Of a stretch of 64,000 nucleotides of DNA, positions 9,863-17,692 are shown in pieces. The notes below the pieces were generated by a model. That model was not told the origin of the DNA and made no database searches. It was given only the letters and a program-made list of their open reading frames with translations. The DNA lies in assembly GCA_026982335.1 (NCBI GenBank), contig JALSHH010000047.1, forward strand, positions 1-64,000, in the 5' to 3' direction. Origin of the DNA: Phycisphaerales bacterium. Lineage in GTDB: Bacteria; Planctomycetota; Phycisphaerae; Phycisphaerales; UBA1924. Within the stretch, counting starts at the first letter, position 1; every line of letters starts with the position of its first letter. The translations under genes were made by a program, and so were the position numbers.

Positions 9863-9890
9863 GCAAAAACAAGCCTCCAAACGGAGGCTT
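9863..9890 (-). terminator. Rho-independent terminator of rplS
   Basis: Minus strand: AAGCCTCC, 4-nt loop, GGAGGCTT, then GTTTTT. It lies 55 nt past the rplS stop codon. Confidence 0.85.
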
Positions 9891-9944
9891 GCATAGAGAT
9901 TATCAACTCGATACCAACTGGCATACCAGCCGAAAAATACTCGC

Positions 9945-10337
9945 TTAGCGATGCACGGTTTCGAGTCCCTCGACATGCTTCATGCCGCGTCGGCGATCAC
10001 GAAGACGACGGGACTTCCCAACGCGATCACGCAAGAAGTACAACTTTGCACGCCGAGCGTCACCACGACGCACAACCTCGAACTTGGCGATCAAAGGCGA
10101 ATGAATCGGCCAAGTCTTCTCGACTCCGATCTCACCAACCATGCGACGCACAGTCACATTCTCATCAATCCCACGCCCCTTACGAACGATCACCGTACCT
10201 TGGTAAACCTGAATGCGTTCCTTCTCGCCTTCGACGATCCGGAGATGCACATTGACCGTATCCCCAACATCAAAACGGGGAATATCCGTCTTGAGTGCGC
10301 CGGCGTTGATTGATTCGATGATGTTCTGGTTGCCCAT
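9945..10337 (-). CDS. rplS: 50S ribosomal protein L19
   Basis: 130 residues, bL19 family, at the interface of the ribosomal subunits. Typical core: 'PRFDVGDTVNVHLRIVEGEKERIQ', 'GTVIVRKGRGIDENVTVRRM', 'GVEKTWPIHSPLIAKFEVVRRGDARRAKLYFLRDRVGKSRRLRDRR'. The ORF stays open to 10520, but ATG 10337 ('MGNQNIIES') has AAGGA upstream and gives the family length. In most bacteria rplS closes an rpsP-rimM-trmD-rplS operon. Here it is a single-gene unit with its own terminator, on the strand opposite to trmD and separated from rpsP by an oxidoreductase. Confidence 0.97.
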   Translation of the reverse strand: MGNQNIIESINAGALKTDIPRFDVGDTVNVHLRIVEGEKERIQVYQGTVIVRKGRGIDENVTVRRMVGEIGVEKTWPIHSPLIAKFEVVRRGDARRAKLYFLRDRVGKSRRLRDRRRGMKHVEGLETVHR

Positions 10338-10459
10338 GGTCGTAATCCTTAGATCTCCACACGGATACCCGCGCTGGGACGGCAACGATAGCCCCGCCAA
10401 CCCCAAATGTCGAGGATACATACCCCACCAAATCCTCTTCCACCTCGATCCTACCGCCC

Positions 10460-10465
10460 TACACT
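10460..10465 (+). promoter_or_regulatory. -10-like TACACT 5 nt before a start codon (leaderless-type)
   Basis: TACACT-N5-ATG in front of the oxidoreductase. TTCCAC lies 16 nt upstream as a possible -35. There is no Shine-Dalgarno site. Confidence 0.5.
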
Positions 10466-10470
10466 CCCCC

Positions 10471-11517
10471 ATGAAAGCAATCGTCGTCACCAAACAAGCC
10501 AACCCCGTCGCACCAAACATCGCCCTTCAATCCAACTGGATTGACCCCATCTCCACCCGCCCAGGTGAAGCCATCATCCGCACCCATGCCTCGGCATTCA
10601 ACCATATGGACCTCTGGGTCGGAAGAGGCGTCCCCGGGCTCGACCTCGATTACCCTCGCGTCTCAGGCTGTGACGGCTGCGGCGAGGTCATCGCCGTCGG
10701 CAAAGATGTCGATCAAGCATGGATCGGTAAGCGAGTCATCTACAACGCTGCCATCGTCGTCCCCGATCGGATCACCCCCGACGATCCACCAAGTTCGACC
10801 ATGTGCCCCAACTACGAACTCATCGGCGAACACCACTTCGGTGCCCACGCCGAACTCTTCGCCTGCCCGGTCGAAAATCTCGCCATCATCGCCGACGATG
10901 CCGATCCAATTGAAGCCGCCGCCTTCGGACTCTGTGCCCTCACCGCCTACTCCATGATGCTCACCAAAGCCGATCTGCGCCCGGGTCAATCCGTCCTCAT
11001 CACCGGCATCGGTGGCGGCGTTGCCACAAGTGCCCTCGCCATCGCCAAACACATGGGGTGCAAGGTGGCGGTCACCTCGCGCCATCAGTGGAAACTCGAC
11101 AAAGCGATCGAACTGGGCGCCGATCATACGATCCTTGACGAAGGACAAGACTGGTCGCGCGATCTCCGATCATGGACCAACAAACGAGGCGTAGATATGG
11201 CAGTCGATTCCGTCGGCAAAGTCGCCCACCTCAACTGCATCAAATCCCTCGCAAGAGGTGGCACCTATGTGACACCCGGATGCACCACAGGCCCAGATGC
11301 CAAAACCGATCTCGCCCGCATCTTCTGGAACCAGCTCCGAATCCTCGGCTCAACCATGGGCACCAACGACGAATTCAAAGAAGTCATCGCCTTATTCAAC
11401 GCAGGCAAACTCAAACCGGTCATCGACAAAGTATTCAAGCCAGAACAATGCGTCCAGGCCTACGAACGACTCGAAGCAGGCGAACAGTTCGGCAAGATCG
11501 TCATCGACTGGCGATAA
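10471..11517 (+). CDS. Medium-chain alcohol dehydrogenase / quinone oxidoreductase family
   Basis: 348-residue NAD(P)H-dependent MDR-family oxidoreductase. N-terminal GroES-like domain ('FNHMDLWVGRGVPG', 'GCDGCGEVIAVGKDV'), then a Rossmann domain with 'VLITGIGGGVATSALAIAKHMGCKV' and 'GVDMAVDSVGK'. No obvious set of four structural-zinc cysteines is seen, which favours the quinone oxidoreductase side of the family. The start ATG 10471 has no ribosome binding site and sits 5 nt after a TACACT hexamer; the ORF continuation to 10213 overlaps rplS antisense and is not coding. The substrate is unknown. Confidence 0.87.
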   Translation: MKAIVVTKQANPVAPNIALQSNWIDPISTRPGEAIIRTHASAFNHMDLWVGRGVPGLDLDYPRVSGCDGCGEVIAVGKDVDQAWIGKRVIYNAAIVVPDRITPDDPPSSTMCPNYELIGEHHFGAHAELFACPVENLAIIADDADPIEAAAFGLCALTAYSMMLTKADLRPGQSVLITGIGGGVATSALAIAKHMGCKVAVTSRHQWKLDKAIELGADHTILDEGQDWSRDLRSWTNKRGVDMAVDSVGKVAHLNCIKSLARGGTYVTPGCTTGPDAKTDLARIFWNQLRILGSTMGTNDEFKEVIALFNAGKLKPVIDKVFKPEQCVQAYERLEAGEQFGKIVIDWR

Positions 11518-11529
11518 GCTCACGCAAGT

Positions 11530-11556
11530 AAAAAACGCCCACCAAAGTGGACGCTT
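11530..11556 (-). terminator. Rho-independent terminator of rpsP
   Basis: Minus strand: CGTCCAC, 4-nt loop, GTGGGCG (one G-U pair), then TTTTTT. Confidence 0.8.
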
Positions 11557-11591
11557 GAATAGATATTTGAATATCTGATCTCATCAACCGC

Positions 11592-12158
11592 TTACTCAGC
11601 AGCAGCTTCTTCAGCAGCAGGTTCTGGCTCGGGCTTGGCAGATGCGTCGGCCTTGGTGGCCTCTTCGAGCGCCTTGCTTGCCTGAGCAGCAAAATCTTCT
11701 GCCTTGGCAACCTGGGCACTGCCAATAGTCTTCTTCACCATGTTGAGCATCTTCTTAGCCGTGTTCGAAAACGCGGTCAGATCCGCTTCCGATCCCTCTG
11801 CCAACTTGTCAATCGCTTCGATCGCTGCTTCGATGGTCTTCTGAGCAGTCTTGCACTTGCCGACTTCCAAAGCATGTGCACGATCGGCCAGCCATTGAGC
11901 CTTCATCTCACCTTCGAGAATATCCGCACGACCGAGCATGTCCCGGACCGTATCCGAAGGCTGAGCACCCTTGGCAAGCCATGCCTTGATCTCTTCGACT
12001 TTGAGCACAATCTGCTTATCCTCGTCCTTGCACATCGGGTCATAGTGCCCAAGTGCTTCGAGCACACGACCATTGCGGCGGGTGCGCTGATCAATCGCAT
12101 TGATCCGGTAAAACGGGCGGTGAGTGCGGCCAAGACGCTGCATGCGGATACGAACCAT
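11592..12158 (-). CDS. rpsP: 30S ribosomal protein S16 with long C-terminal extension
   Basis: 188 residues. The first 85 or so are a standard bS16 ('MVRIRMQRLGRTHRPFYRIN', 'GRVLEALGHYDP', 'AWLAKGAQPSDTVRDML'), an early small-subunit assembly protein. The rest is an Ala/Glu/Lys-rich, probably helical then disordered tail ending 'PEPEPAAEEAAAE'; S16 is normally about 80-90 residues. ATG 12158 has AGGAGAAT-type purines upstream ('taGGAGAatctt'). It is transcribed divergently from trmD, whereas the two are usually co-directional. Confidence 0.95.
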   Translation of the reverse strand: MVRIRMQRLGRTHRPFYRINAIDQRTRRNGRVLEALGHYDPMCKDEDKQIVLKVEEIKAWLAKGAQPSDTVRDMLGRADILEGEMKAQWLADRAHALEVGKCKTAQKTIEAAIEAIDKLAEGSEADLTAFSNTAKKMLNMVKKTIGSAQVAKAEDFAAQASKALEEATKADASAKPEPEPAAEEAAAE

Positions 12159-12390
12159 AAGATTCTCCTACTTTTCAATGCCCATCGCACCAAGAGCGCA
12201 AAGGGTTGGGTGAACCCGACGCACCAATGCACCCGCTCGAGACACTGCTCAAGATCATGCATCGGCTTTTCCCACGACTGGTCCAACGATTGGCCCTGTC
12301 TGCTTTCGCCGGGTTTCTATGATTCGCAACATTCCGTCCACAATCCACTTCCACCCGCCTCAAATCCCTTTTTCGTGCGACAAATCCGTC

Positions 12391-12396
12391 TATCAT
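12391..12396 (+). promoter_or_regulatory. -10-like TATCAT 6 nt before trmD start (leaderless-type)
   Basis: TATCAT followed by six C and the ATG of trmD. There is no Shine-Dalgarno sequence. Confidence 0.5.
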
Positions 12397-12402
12397 CCCC
12401 CC

Positions 12403-13191
12403 ATGCGGATCGACATATTGACCACATTTCCCGAGATGTTCGCCCCCAAATCCCCTGCCGCTCTGGGGGTTTCGATTCCCAAGCGTGTCCAAGATGCCGG
12501 ACTCATCTCGATCCATGCCACCGACATCCGCGCCTATACCACCAACAAACACACCAAAACCGACGATCGCCCGTTCGGAGGCGGCCCGGGCATGGTCATG
12601 TCCTGCCAACCCGTCTGGGATGCCGTCCAAGCCGTCGAAGCAATGGACCCGGTTGAGCCGACCCGGATTGTATTGACCCCTCAAGGTGTGCCGCTGACAC
12701 AGGAACTGGTCTGCGAGCTTGCCGCCAAACCGCGATTATTGATGATTGCGGGGCATTACGAGGGCATCGACGAGCGAGTGATCGAACGCCTCGCCCCCCT
12801 CGAAATCTCCATCGGCGACTACATCCTCTCAGGCGGCGAACTTGCTGCAATGGTCCTGATCGATGCCATTGCCCGCATCCAACCCGGCGCACTCGGACAC
12901 GAAGATTCTGCGATCGAAGATTCCTTCTCAATCCCACAGACCACCAACCCGGATGGATCAGCAATCAATCCCGAGGTTCTCAAAGCCCTCAATCTCCCCC
13001 AAAATACCAAACTGCTCGATTGTCCTCACTATACCAGACCAAGAATCTGGGAAGGAATGGAAGTCCCCCAAGTGCTCACCAGCGGGGACCACGACGCGGT
13101 CACCAAGTGGCGACTCGAGCAACGCCTCAAGAGAACCCAAGATCGACGCCCCGATTTACTCTCAAAATCGGTATCCAACTTCCCAGAATAA
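12403..13191 (+). CDS. trmD: tRNA (guanine-N1-)-methyltransferase
   Basis: 262 residues, SPOUT-class enzyme that methylates G37 of tRNAs with AdoMet and prevents frameshifting. Motifs: 'MRIDILTTFPEMF' start, 'RPFGGGPGMVM', 'LIAGHYEGIDERV'-type stretch ('LLMIAGHYEGIDERVIE') and 'EISIGDYILSGGELAAM', which form the trefoil-knot AdoMet pocket, and 'HYTRPRIWEGMEVPQVL'. The track start at 12319 is upstream of the family start; ATG 12403 is correct by alignment to the family N-terminus. No rimM is adjacent. Confidence 0.97.
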   Translation: MRIDILTTFPEMFAPKSPAALGVSIPKRVQDAGLISIHATDIRAYTTNKHTKTDDRPFGGGPGMVMSCQPVWDAVQAVEAMDPVEPTRIVLTPQGVPLTQELVCELAAKPRLLMIAGHYEGIDERVIERLAPLEISIGDYILSGGELAAMVLIDAIARIQPGALGHEDSAIEDSFSIPQTTNPDGSAINPEVLKALNLPQNTKLLDCPHYTRPRIWEGMEVPQVLTSGDHDAVTKWRLEQRLKRTQDRRPDLLSKSVSNFPE

Positions 13192-13290
13192 ACTTGCCTT
13201 TTGATCCAAAATCTGAAATAGTACCTGTCCATGCCCAAGCTCTTGGGCATCCGTTTTGAACCCCGAAAAGAATACATGGAGTTGATCCAA

Positions 13291-13629
13291 ATGAACAAGA
13301 TTGCACTTTTGAGCGTCATTGCTGTCTCCGCCCTCATGGTCGGCTGCTCGTCCACCCAAACCCGCGCAGACAAAGACTGCGATCCAAGCAAGCCTTGCGA
13401 CATCAAACAGTGTGATGATAACAAGAACTGCGATCCAAGCACCTGCGAAAAACCAAACTGCCCAAAGAAAGCATCGACCAAAGCATGCCCAACCGAAGGC
13501 AAGAAAAAAGCAGCTGGTTGTCCAACCGAAGGTAAAAAAGCTATGGCCTGTGGTCCAGACTGCACCAAACCATGCTGTGCGGACAAAGCCAAAAAAGCAG
13601 GCGCATGCCACGAAAAGAAATCAGGCTAA
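13291..13629 (+). CDS. Cysteine-rich lipoprotein, unknown function
   Basis: 112 residues. 'MNKIALLSVIAVSALMVGCSS' is a type II (lipoprotein) signal with lipobox MVGC. The mature part has 13 further cysteines in short repeats ('DPSKPCDIKQCDDNKNC', twice 'CPTEGKK') and many lysines, with a Lys-rich end. This suggests metal binding or disulfide cross-linking in the periplasm. Start ATG 13291 has GGAG 9 nt upstream; the longer frame from 13231 would spoil the signal. I do not recognise the family. An intrinsic terminator follows, so it is a single-gene unit. Confidence 0.75.
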   Translation: MNKIALLSVIAVSALMVGCSSTQTRADKDCDPSKPCDIKQCDDNKNCDPSTCEKPNCPKKASTKACPTEGKKKAAGCPTEGKKAMACGPDCTKPCCADKAKKAGACHEKKSG

Positions 13630-13668
13630 ACAAGCCAGTGGGCCCCGATCGCCCGACAATCGAAATGA

Positions 13669-13692
13669 CCCGCCCATTGGGCGGGTTTTTTC
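13669..13692 (+). terminator. Rho-independent terminator of the cysteine-rich lipoprotein gene
   Basis: CCCGCCC, 3-nt loop, GGGCGGG, TTTTTT. Confidence 0.9.
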
Positions 13693-13760
13693 ATGCCGAA
13701 ATCGCACCTCGTGTCTACCCTTGATGCGAAGAAGACGACTTGGAGAAACTCTGGAGAGAC

Positions 13761-15245
13761 ATGGAAACGCTGCTCACCACACTCGCCGACTGGAAACCAT
13801 TCAACGCCATCGTCGTCGGCGATTTCATGCTCGACCAGCTCCTCTCGGGAGAAGCCACCCGCCTCTCACCCGATGCACCTGTCCCGGTCCTCAAAGTCAC
13901 CAAACAAGAAAACAATCCGGGCGGCAGCGCCAACCTTGCCCTCGATCTCATCGCGCTGGACGCCAAAGTAACCGCTTTGGGTGTAGTCGGCAATGACCAC
14001 GAAGCAGAGCTCCTCACTGATGCACTCAACGCCCAGCAGGTCGATTGCTCTGGGCTTACCATCGACCCGTCCCGTCCCACCACGGTCAAGCGCAACCTCA
14101 TCGGACTCGCCCAAGGCCGACATGCGCAAAAAATGTTCCGGGCAGACTTTGAGTCCAACGAACCAATCAGCGCTGATATCGAAGACCTCATCCTCGCCGC
14201 CTTCAACAAGGCCCTGCCCAATGCCCAAATCGTCTGCATCGAAGATTACGACAAAGGCGTCTGCACCCATCGCCTCTGCCAAGAAATCATCACCCGAGCC
14301 CAAAAAGCGGGCATCCCCGTGTTTGTCGACCCCGCCCCAATCAAGGACTACTCTAAATACCACAGCGCCACCGCCATCACCCCCAACCGCACCGAAGCCG
14401 AACTCGCCACCGGAATCAAAGCCGACGAAAATTCACCCGAATCCCACCGCGAACACCTCGCCCGCACCCTCCTCGAATCCAACAACTTCCAGACCGTCGT
14501 ACTCACCCTCGACAAGCAAGGCGCGGTCTTTGTCCAAGCAGACAACCCCGAGACGGTCCATGTCCCCACCGTTGCCCGCGAGGTCTACGATGTGACGGGC
14601 GCAGGCGACATGATGCTCGCAGCCCTTGCTGCCGGACGCGCCAATAGACTCGATTGGACCAACGCAGTCCGGTTCGCCAACGCGGCAGCCGGATTAGAAG
14701 TCGAAGTCTTCGGCGTCGCCCCCATCCCCGTCGAAAAAATCCACGACGACCTCCTCACCACCCACACCGCCGAACTCGGCAAAGCCCGCACACTCGACGA
14801 GATCATGGTGCAAGTCAAAGCAGCACGCAAAGCAGGCAAGAAAATCGTCTTCACCAATGGATGCTTCGATGTCCTCCATGCCGGGCATGTCTCACTGCTC
14901 CAGCGATGCGCCCAACTCGGCGATATGCTCATCCTGGGCATCAACGACGATCACTCCGTCCGCGCCCTCAAAGGTGATGGACGCCCCGTCAACAATCAGA
15001 ACCACCGCGCCCATGTGCTCAATGCCTTGGGATGCGTCGATTCAGTGGTCCTCTTCAATGAGAACACCCCGATCAAACTCATCGAAGCCATCAAACCCGA
15101 TGTGCTGGTCAAAGGCGGGGACTACAGCGTGGAAACTGTTGTCGGACACGAACTTGTGATTGCCAATGGCGGCGAAGTCGTCATCCTCGATCTCATCGAC
15201 GGACTCTCGACCACCAAAACCATCGAGCAGATGAAAAACGCATAA
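13761..15245 (+). CDS. hldE: Bifunctional heptose-7-phosphate kinase / heptose-1-phosphate adenylyltransferase
   Basis: 494 residues. The N-terminal PfkB/ribokinase domain has 'NPGGSANLALDL' and the anion-hole/catalytic 'VTGAGDMMLAAL' at about residue 278. The C-terminal nucleotidyltransferase domain has 'FTNGCFDVLHAGHVSLL' at about 364 (HxGH). It makes ADP-D-glycero-beta-D-manno-heptose for the LPS inner core, which with lpxK at 19.5 kb argues for a lipid A/LPS-bearing outer membrane. The track starts at a TTG (13740); ATG 13761 has GGAGA 5 nt upstream and gives the usual N-terminus. Confidence 0.95.
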   Translation: METLLTTLADWKPFNAIVVGDFMLDQLLSGEATRLSPDAPVPVLKVTKQENNPGGSANLALDLIALDAKVTALGVVGNDHEAELLTDALNAQQVDCSGLTIDPSRPTTVKRNLIGLAQGRHAQKMFRADFESNEPISADIEDLILAAFNKALPNAQIVCIEDYDKGVCTHRLCQEIITRAQKAGIPVFVDPAPIKDYSKYHSATAITPNRTEAELATGIKADENSPESHREHLARTLLESNNFQTVVLTLDKQGAVFVQADNPETVHVPTVAREVYDVTGAGDMMLAALAAGRANRLDWTNAVRFANAAAGLEVEVFGVAPIPVEKIHDDLLTTHTAELGKARTLDEIMVQVKAARKAGKKIVFTNGCFDVLHAGHVSLLQRCAQLGDMLILGINDDHSVRALKGDGRPVNNQNHRAHVLNALGCVDSVVLFNENTPIKLIEAIKPDVLVKGGDYSVETVVGHELVIANGGEVVILDLIDGLSTTKTIEQMKNA

Positions 15246-15323
15246 GCAAGGTTTCTTGACGGTTTTTGATGCCCAAGTAAGGCTCGGCCAAAGAATCATC
15301 GGCGATCGCCCGATAGATCACCT

Positions 15324-15767
15324 ATGCCCGAACCAATCCCCGAAACCCACCTGATGATCGTCCACCCGCAATATGTCGGCCCGATCCTCACGGGCCAAAA
15401 ACTCATCGAAGCCCGGCTCGGCACCACCCGGCGAGCCCCCTACAACAAAGTTCACCCCGGCGACACCGTCTACATCAAACCCACCTCCCAACCCGTCGCA
15501 GCCAAAGCAATCGTCCACCGCGTCGATCAATACGAAGGGCTCGACCATAAAGACATCGATCGGCTCAAGGAAATCTACAACAATCGAGTCCTCGGCGACG
15601 ACCGTTTCTGGGACGCCAAAGCCGACGCGACCTACGCAACCTTCATCACCTTGAACAAAGTGACCCTCCTCAATGACGAGCGATTCGTGCCCGAGGAGTT
15701 GTTGCAACCAAGCCGAAATGCCTGGCGCATACTCTCAACACTCCGCCAGCAGACCAAGGCGGCGTAG
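15324..15767 (+). CDS. ASCH-domain protein
   Basis: 147 residues. 'HLMIVHPQYVGPILTGQKLIEARLGTTRRAPY' and 'VHPGDTVYIKP' match the N-terminal strand-helix and basic cleft of the ASCH (PUA-like) fold, and 'RFWDAKADATYATFITL' the later part. ASCH proteins are thought to bind RNA; some bacterial members hydrolyse N4-acetylcytidine. The exact role is unknown. It lies 78 bp after hldE with no terminator between, so possibly co-transcribed; the start has no clear Shine-Dalgarno site. Confidence 0.75.
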   Translation: MPEPIPETHLMIVHPQYVGPILTGQKLIEARLGTTRRAPYNKVHPGDTVYIKPTSQPVAAKAIVHRVDQYEGLDHKDIDRLKEIYNNRVLGDDRFWDAKADATYATFITLNKVTLLNDERFVPEELLQPSRNAWRILSTLRQQTKAA

Positions 15768-15811
15768 TTCATCCATGACAACCCATACTCTGCTGGAAGC
15801 CCGTTCGATCT

Positions 15812-16474
15812 TCAGTCCACAAAGAACCTCGCCACACGATCGAGGGTACGACTCAGAGGCAACCCGACGATTGAAGTCTCATCGCCTGTAAAAGTGATCG
15901 ACCAACCGGCTGCCAATCGCTCGGTAATGTTGTACGCCCCCGCTTTGCCTCGCCAGTGCTCGGAATCAAGATACTGCTCGATTTCGTGATCGTGAATCGT
16001 TCCAACCGTGACAATCGAGCGATCGACAAAGAGTTCTCGCCGACCATCGGCCGGGTCCACAATCGCCACCCCAGTGAGCACTTCATGGGTATTGGATCGC
16101 ATCTGTTCGATAATCTCGCGTGCATGGGCACGATCTCGGGGTTGGCCGATGATCTGCCCGTCTTGCACACACACCGTGTCGGCTCCGAGCACCACGACTT
16201 TGCTTTCAAATGCTGAATCGTCGATCGTCCGTGCGCTCGAAATCGCTTTGAGGTACGCCAATGCAGCGACCCATTCCTGCGGGCAGGTTGAATCGCCGGG
16301 GACCAACTCGCCGTCATCGACTGCTGCCGGCTGAACTCGATGCTCGATTCCAGCTTCTTCGAGCATCACCCGCCGACGAGGCGAAGCGCTGGCGAGCACT
16401 ACCATTGGAAAATCAGATCCACCAGCAGAATCAACATCGGCCGAATCAGCAAAATAGGGAGAAGAAGAACCCAT
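15812..16474 (-). CDS. maf: Maf-like nucleoside triphosphate pyrophosphatase
   Basis: 220 residues from the chosen start. Maf motifs: 'VVLASASPRRRVMLEEAGI' (substrate loop), 'GADTVCVQDGQIIGQPRDRAHA' and 'TGVAIVDP', 'WRGKAGAYNITERLA' (usually KAGxYxIQ). It hydrolyses dTTP, UTP or modified NTPs to monophosphates, cytoplasmic house-cleaning. The start is uncertain: the family core begins at an internal ATG for 'MVVLASASPRR' (16405), while upstream in-frame candidates are ATG 16474 and GTG 16546; none has a strong site. Confidence 0.88.
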   Translation of the reverse strand: MGSSSPYFADSADVDSAGGSDFPMVVLASASPRRRVMLEEAGIEHRVQPAAVDDGELVPGDSTCPQEWVAALAYLKAISSARTIDDSAFESKVVVLGADTVCVQDGQIIGQPRDRAHAREIIEQMRSNTHEVLTGVAIVDPADGRRELFVDRSIVTVGTIHDHEIEQYLDSEHWRGKAGAYNITERLAAGWSITFTGDETSIVGLPLSRTLDRVARFFVD

Positions 16475-16570
16475 CGGACACAACGGTATACCACCACATC
16501 GCCCAAAGGTTCCCGAGCTTGCGAGTTTCATACGGATATACACCACTTGATCCGGTTTTTTATTTCAATC

Positions 16571-17542
16571 TTATTCATGCCGTTCCTGGTGATATACCTG
16601 CCAATCGAAAGTCTCGATCAGCGCATCAACCGTCTCATGTGTTGGCACGCTGATCCCCAATGCCCGGGCACGATCGACAATCTGTCGATTGAGTTGACCA
16701 ACCTCGGACGGACGCCCCTTTTGGATATCATCAACCATCGAAGGTAAATGATGTGTCGATTTCGACGCCAACTCCAAAGCCCGCTCGCGAAAATCTTCGC
16801 CGAGTTCGATTCCTTCAGCCTTAGCGACCGCCACCCCCTCATCGAGCATACGGATCACCAGCTCATACGAAGGCGATGCAAACACCGATCCAATATCTGC
16901 ATTGACCAAAGCACACACCGGATTGATCGCTGCATTGATAATTGCCTTGCTCCAGACCGCATGCTCAATCGAGTCGGTGTAGTTCGTCCCGAACCCGGCA
17001 TCGGTGAAATGGTGGGCGAGGTACTCGCAATCATCCTTGAGCGAATCGTCGAGACACCCAATAAAATGAGGCGGATCATGCATGATGATCTCGATCGTCC
17101 CCATCGCATCGCGAATCACCGCGCCATAACGCAGCACCATCCGCATCACATGTTTCGTATCAAGGAGCTTCATGATGGATCGCCCGGGATCAATTCCATT
17201 CTGGTAAGAGATAAGCTTGACCTCGCTGCCACCGGGTTGTTTGATGGATTCACGCAACGGCGCAAGCTCTTGGCAAACCTGCCCCAAAGCGGTTGTCTTG
17301 ACTGCGATAAACAGATATTTCACGCCCCCGACCCCGGCCAACTCGGCCGCATTGCGCACAATGATCGGGTCGGCCTTGGCCTCGAGCGCCCCCGTGCACC
17401 GCACCCCGTGTTCAAACATCTGGGCGGCTCGCTCAGGGTTTCGACACACCATCACCGTGGGCGCAAAGCGCGAAGTGATCGCTGCAAGCGATGACCCCAT
17501 CGCCCCAGCACCAATAATCCCGATTCGGGGTTGTTCTGTCAT
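16571..17542 (-). CDS. panE: 2-dehydropantoate 2-reductase (ketopantoate reductase)
   Basis: 323 residues. The N-terminal Rossmann fold has 'RIGIIGAGAMGSSLAAI' (GxGxxG), then 'YLFIAVKTTALGQ', 'SYQNGIDPG' and the catalytic helix 'AVWSKAIINAAINPVCAL' with the family Lys. It reduces ketopantoate with NADPH in pantothenate/CoA synthesis, which relates functionally to coaX at 26.3 kb. The track starts at GTG 17563; ATG 17542 directly precedes the Rossmann strand and is preferred. The stop lies 96 bp upstream of the maf start on the same strand. Confidence 0.92.
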   Translation of the reverse strand: MTEQPRIGIIGAGAMGSSLAAITSRFAPTVMVCRNPERAAQMFEHGVRCTGALEAKADPIIVRNAAELAGVGGVKYLFIAVKTTALGQVCQELAPLRESIKQPGGSEVKLISYQNGIDPGRSIMKLLDTKHVMRMVLRYGAVIRDAMGTIEIIMHDPPHFIGCLDDSLKDDCEYLAHHFTDAGFGTNYTDSIEHAVWSKAIINAAINPVCALVNADIGSVFASPSYELVIRMLDEGVAVAKAEGIELGEDFRERALELASKSTHHLPSMVDDIQKGRPSEVGQLNRQIVDRARALGISVPTHETVDALIETFDWQVYHQERHE

Positions 17543-17612
17543 ACCCAAATCATATTCGGACACTTCGATGATGAATCATTTTATGCCCTGATTTATGCGC
17601 TGATCTGTATTG

Positions 17613-17641
17613 AAAAAAAACACCCCGCCAAAGCGGGGTGT
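17613..17641 (-). terminator. Rho-independent terminator of the OmcB-like gene
   Basis: Minus strand: ACACCCCGC, 4-nt loop, GCGGGGTGT, then eight T. Confidence 0.92.
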
Positions 17642-17692
17642 GGGAGGTCGCAAGATCAGATGATGCAAACCCTACGAATGGTCCGAAAAGGC

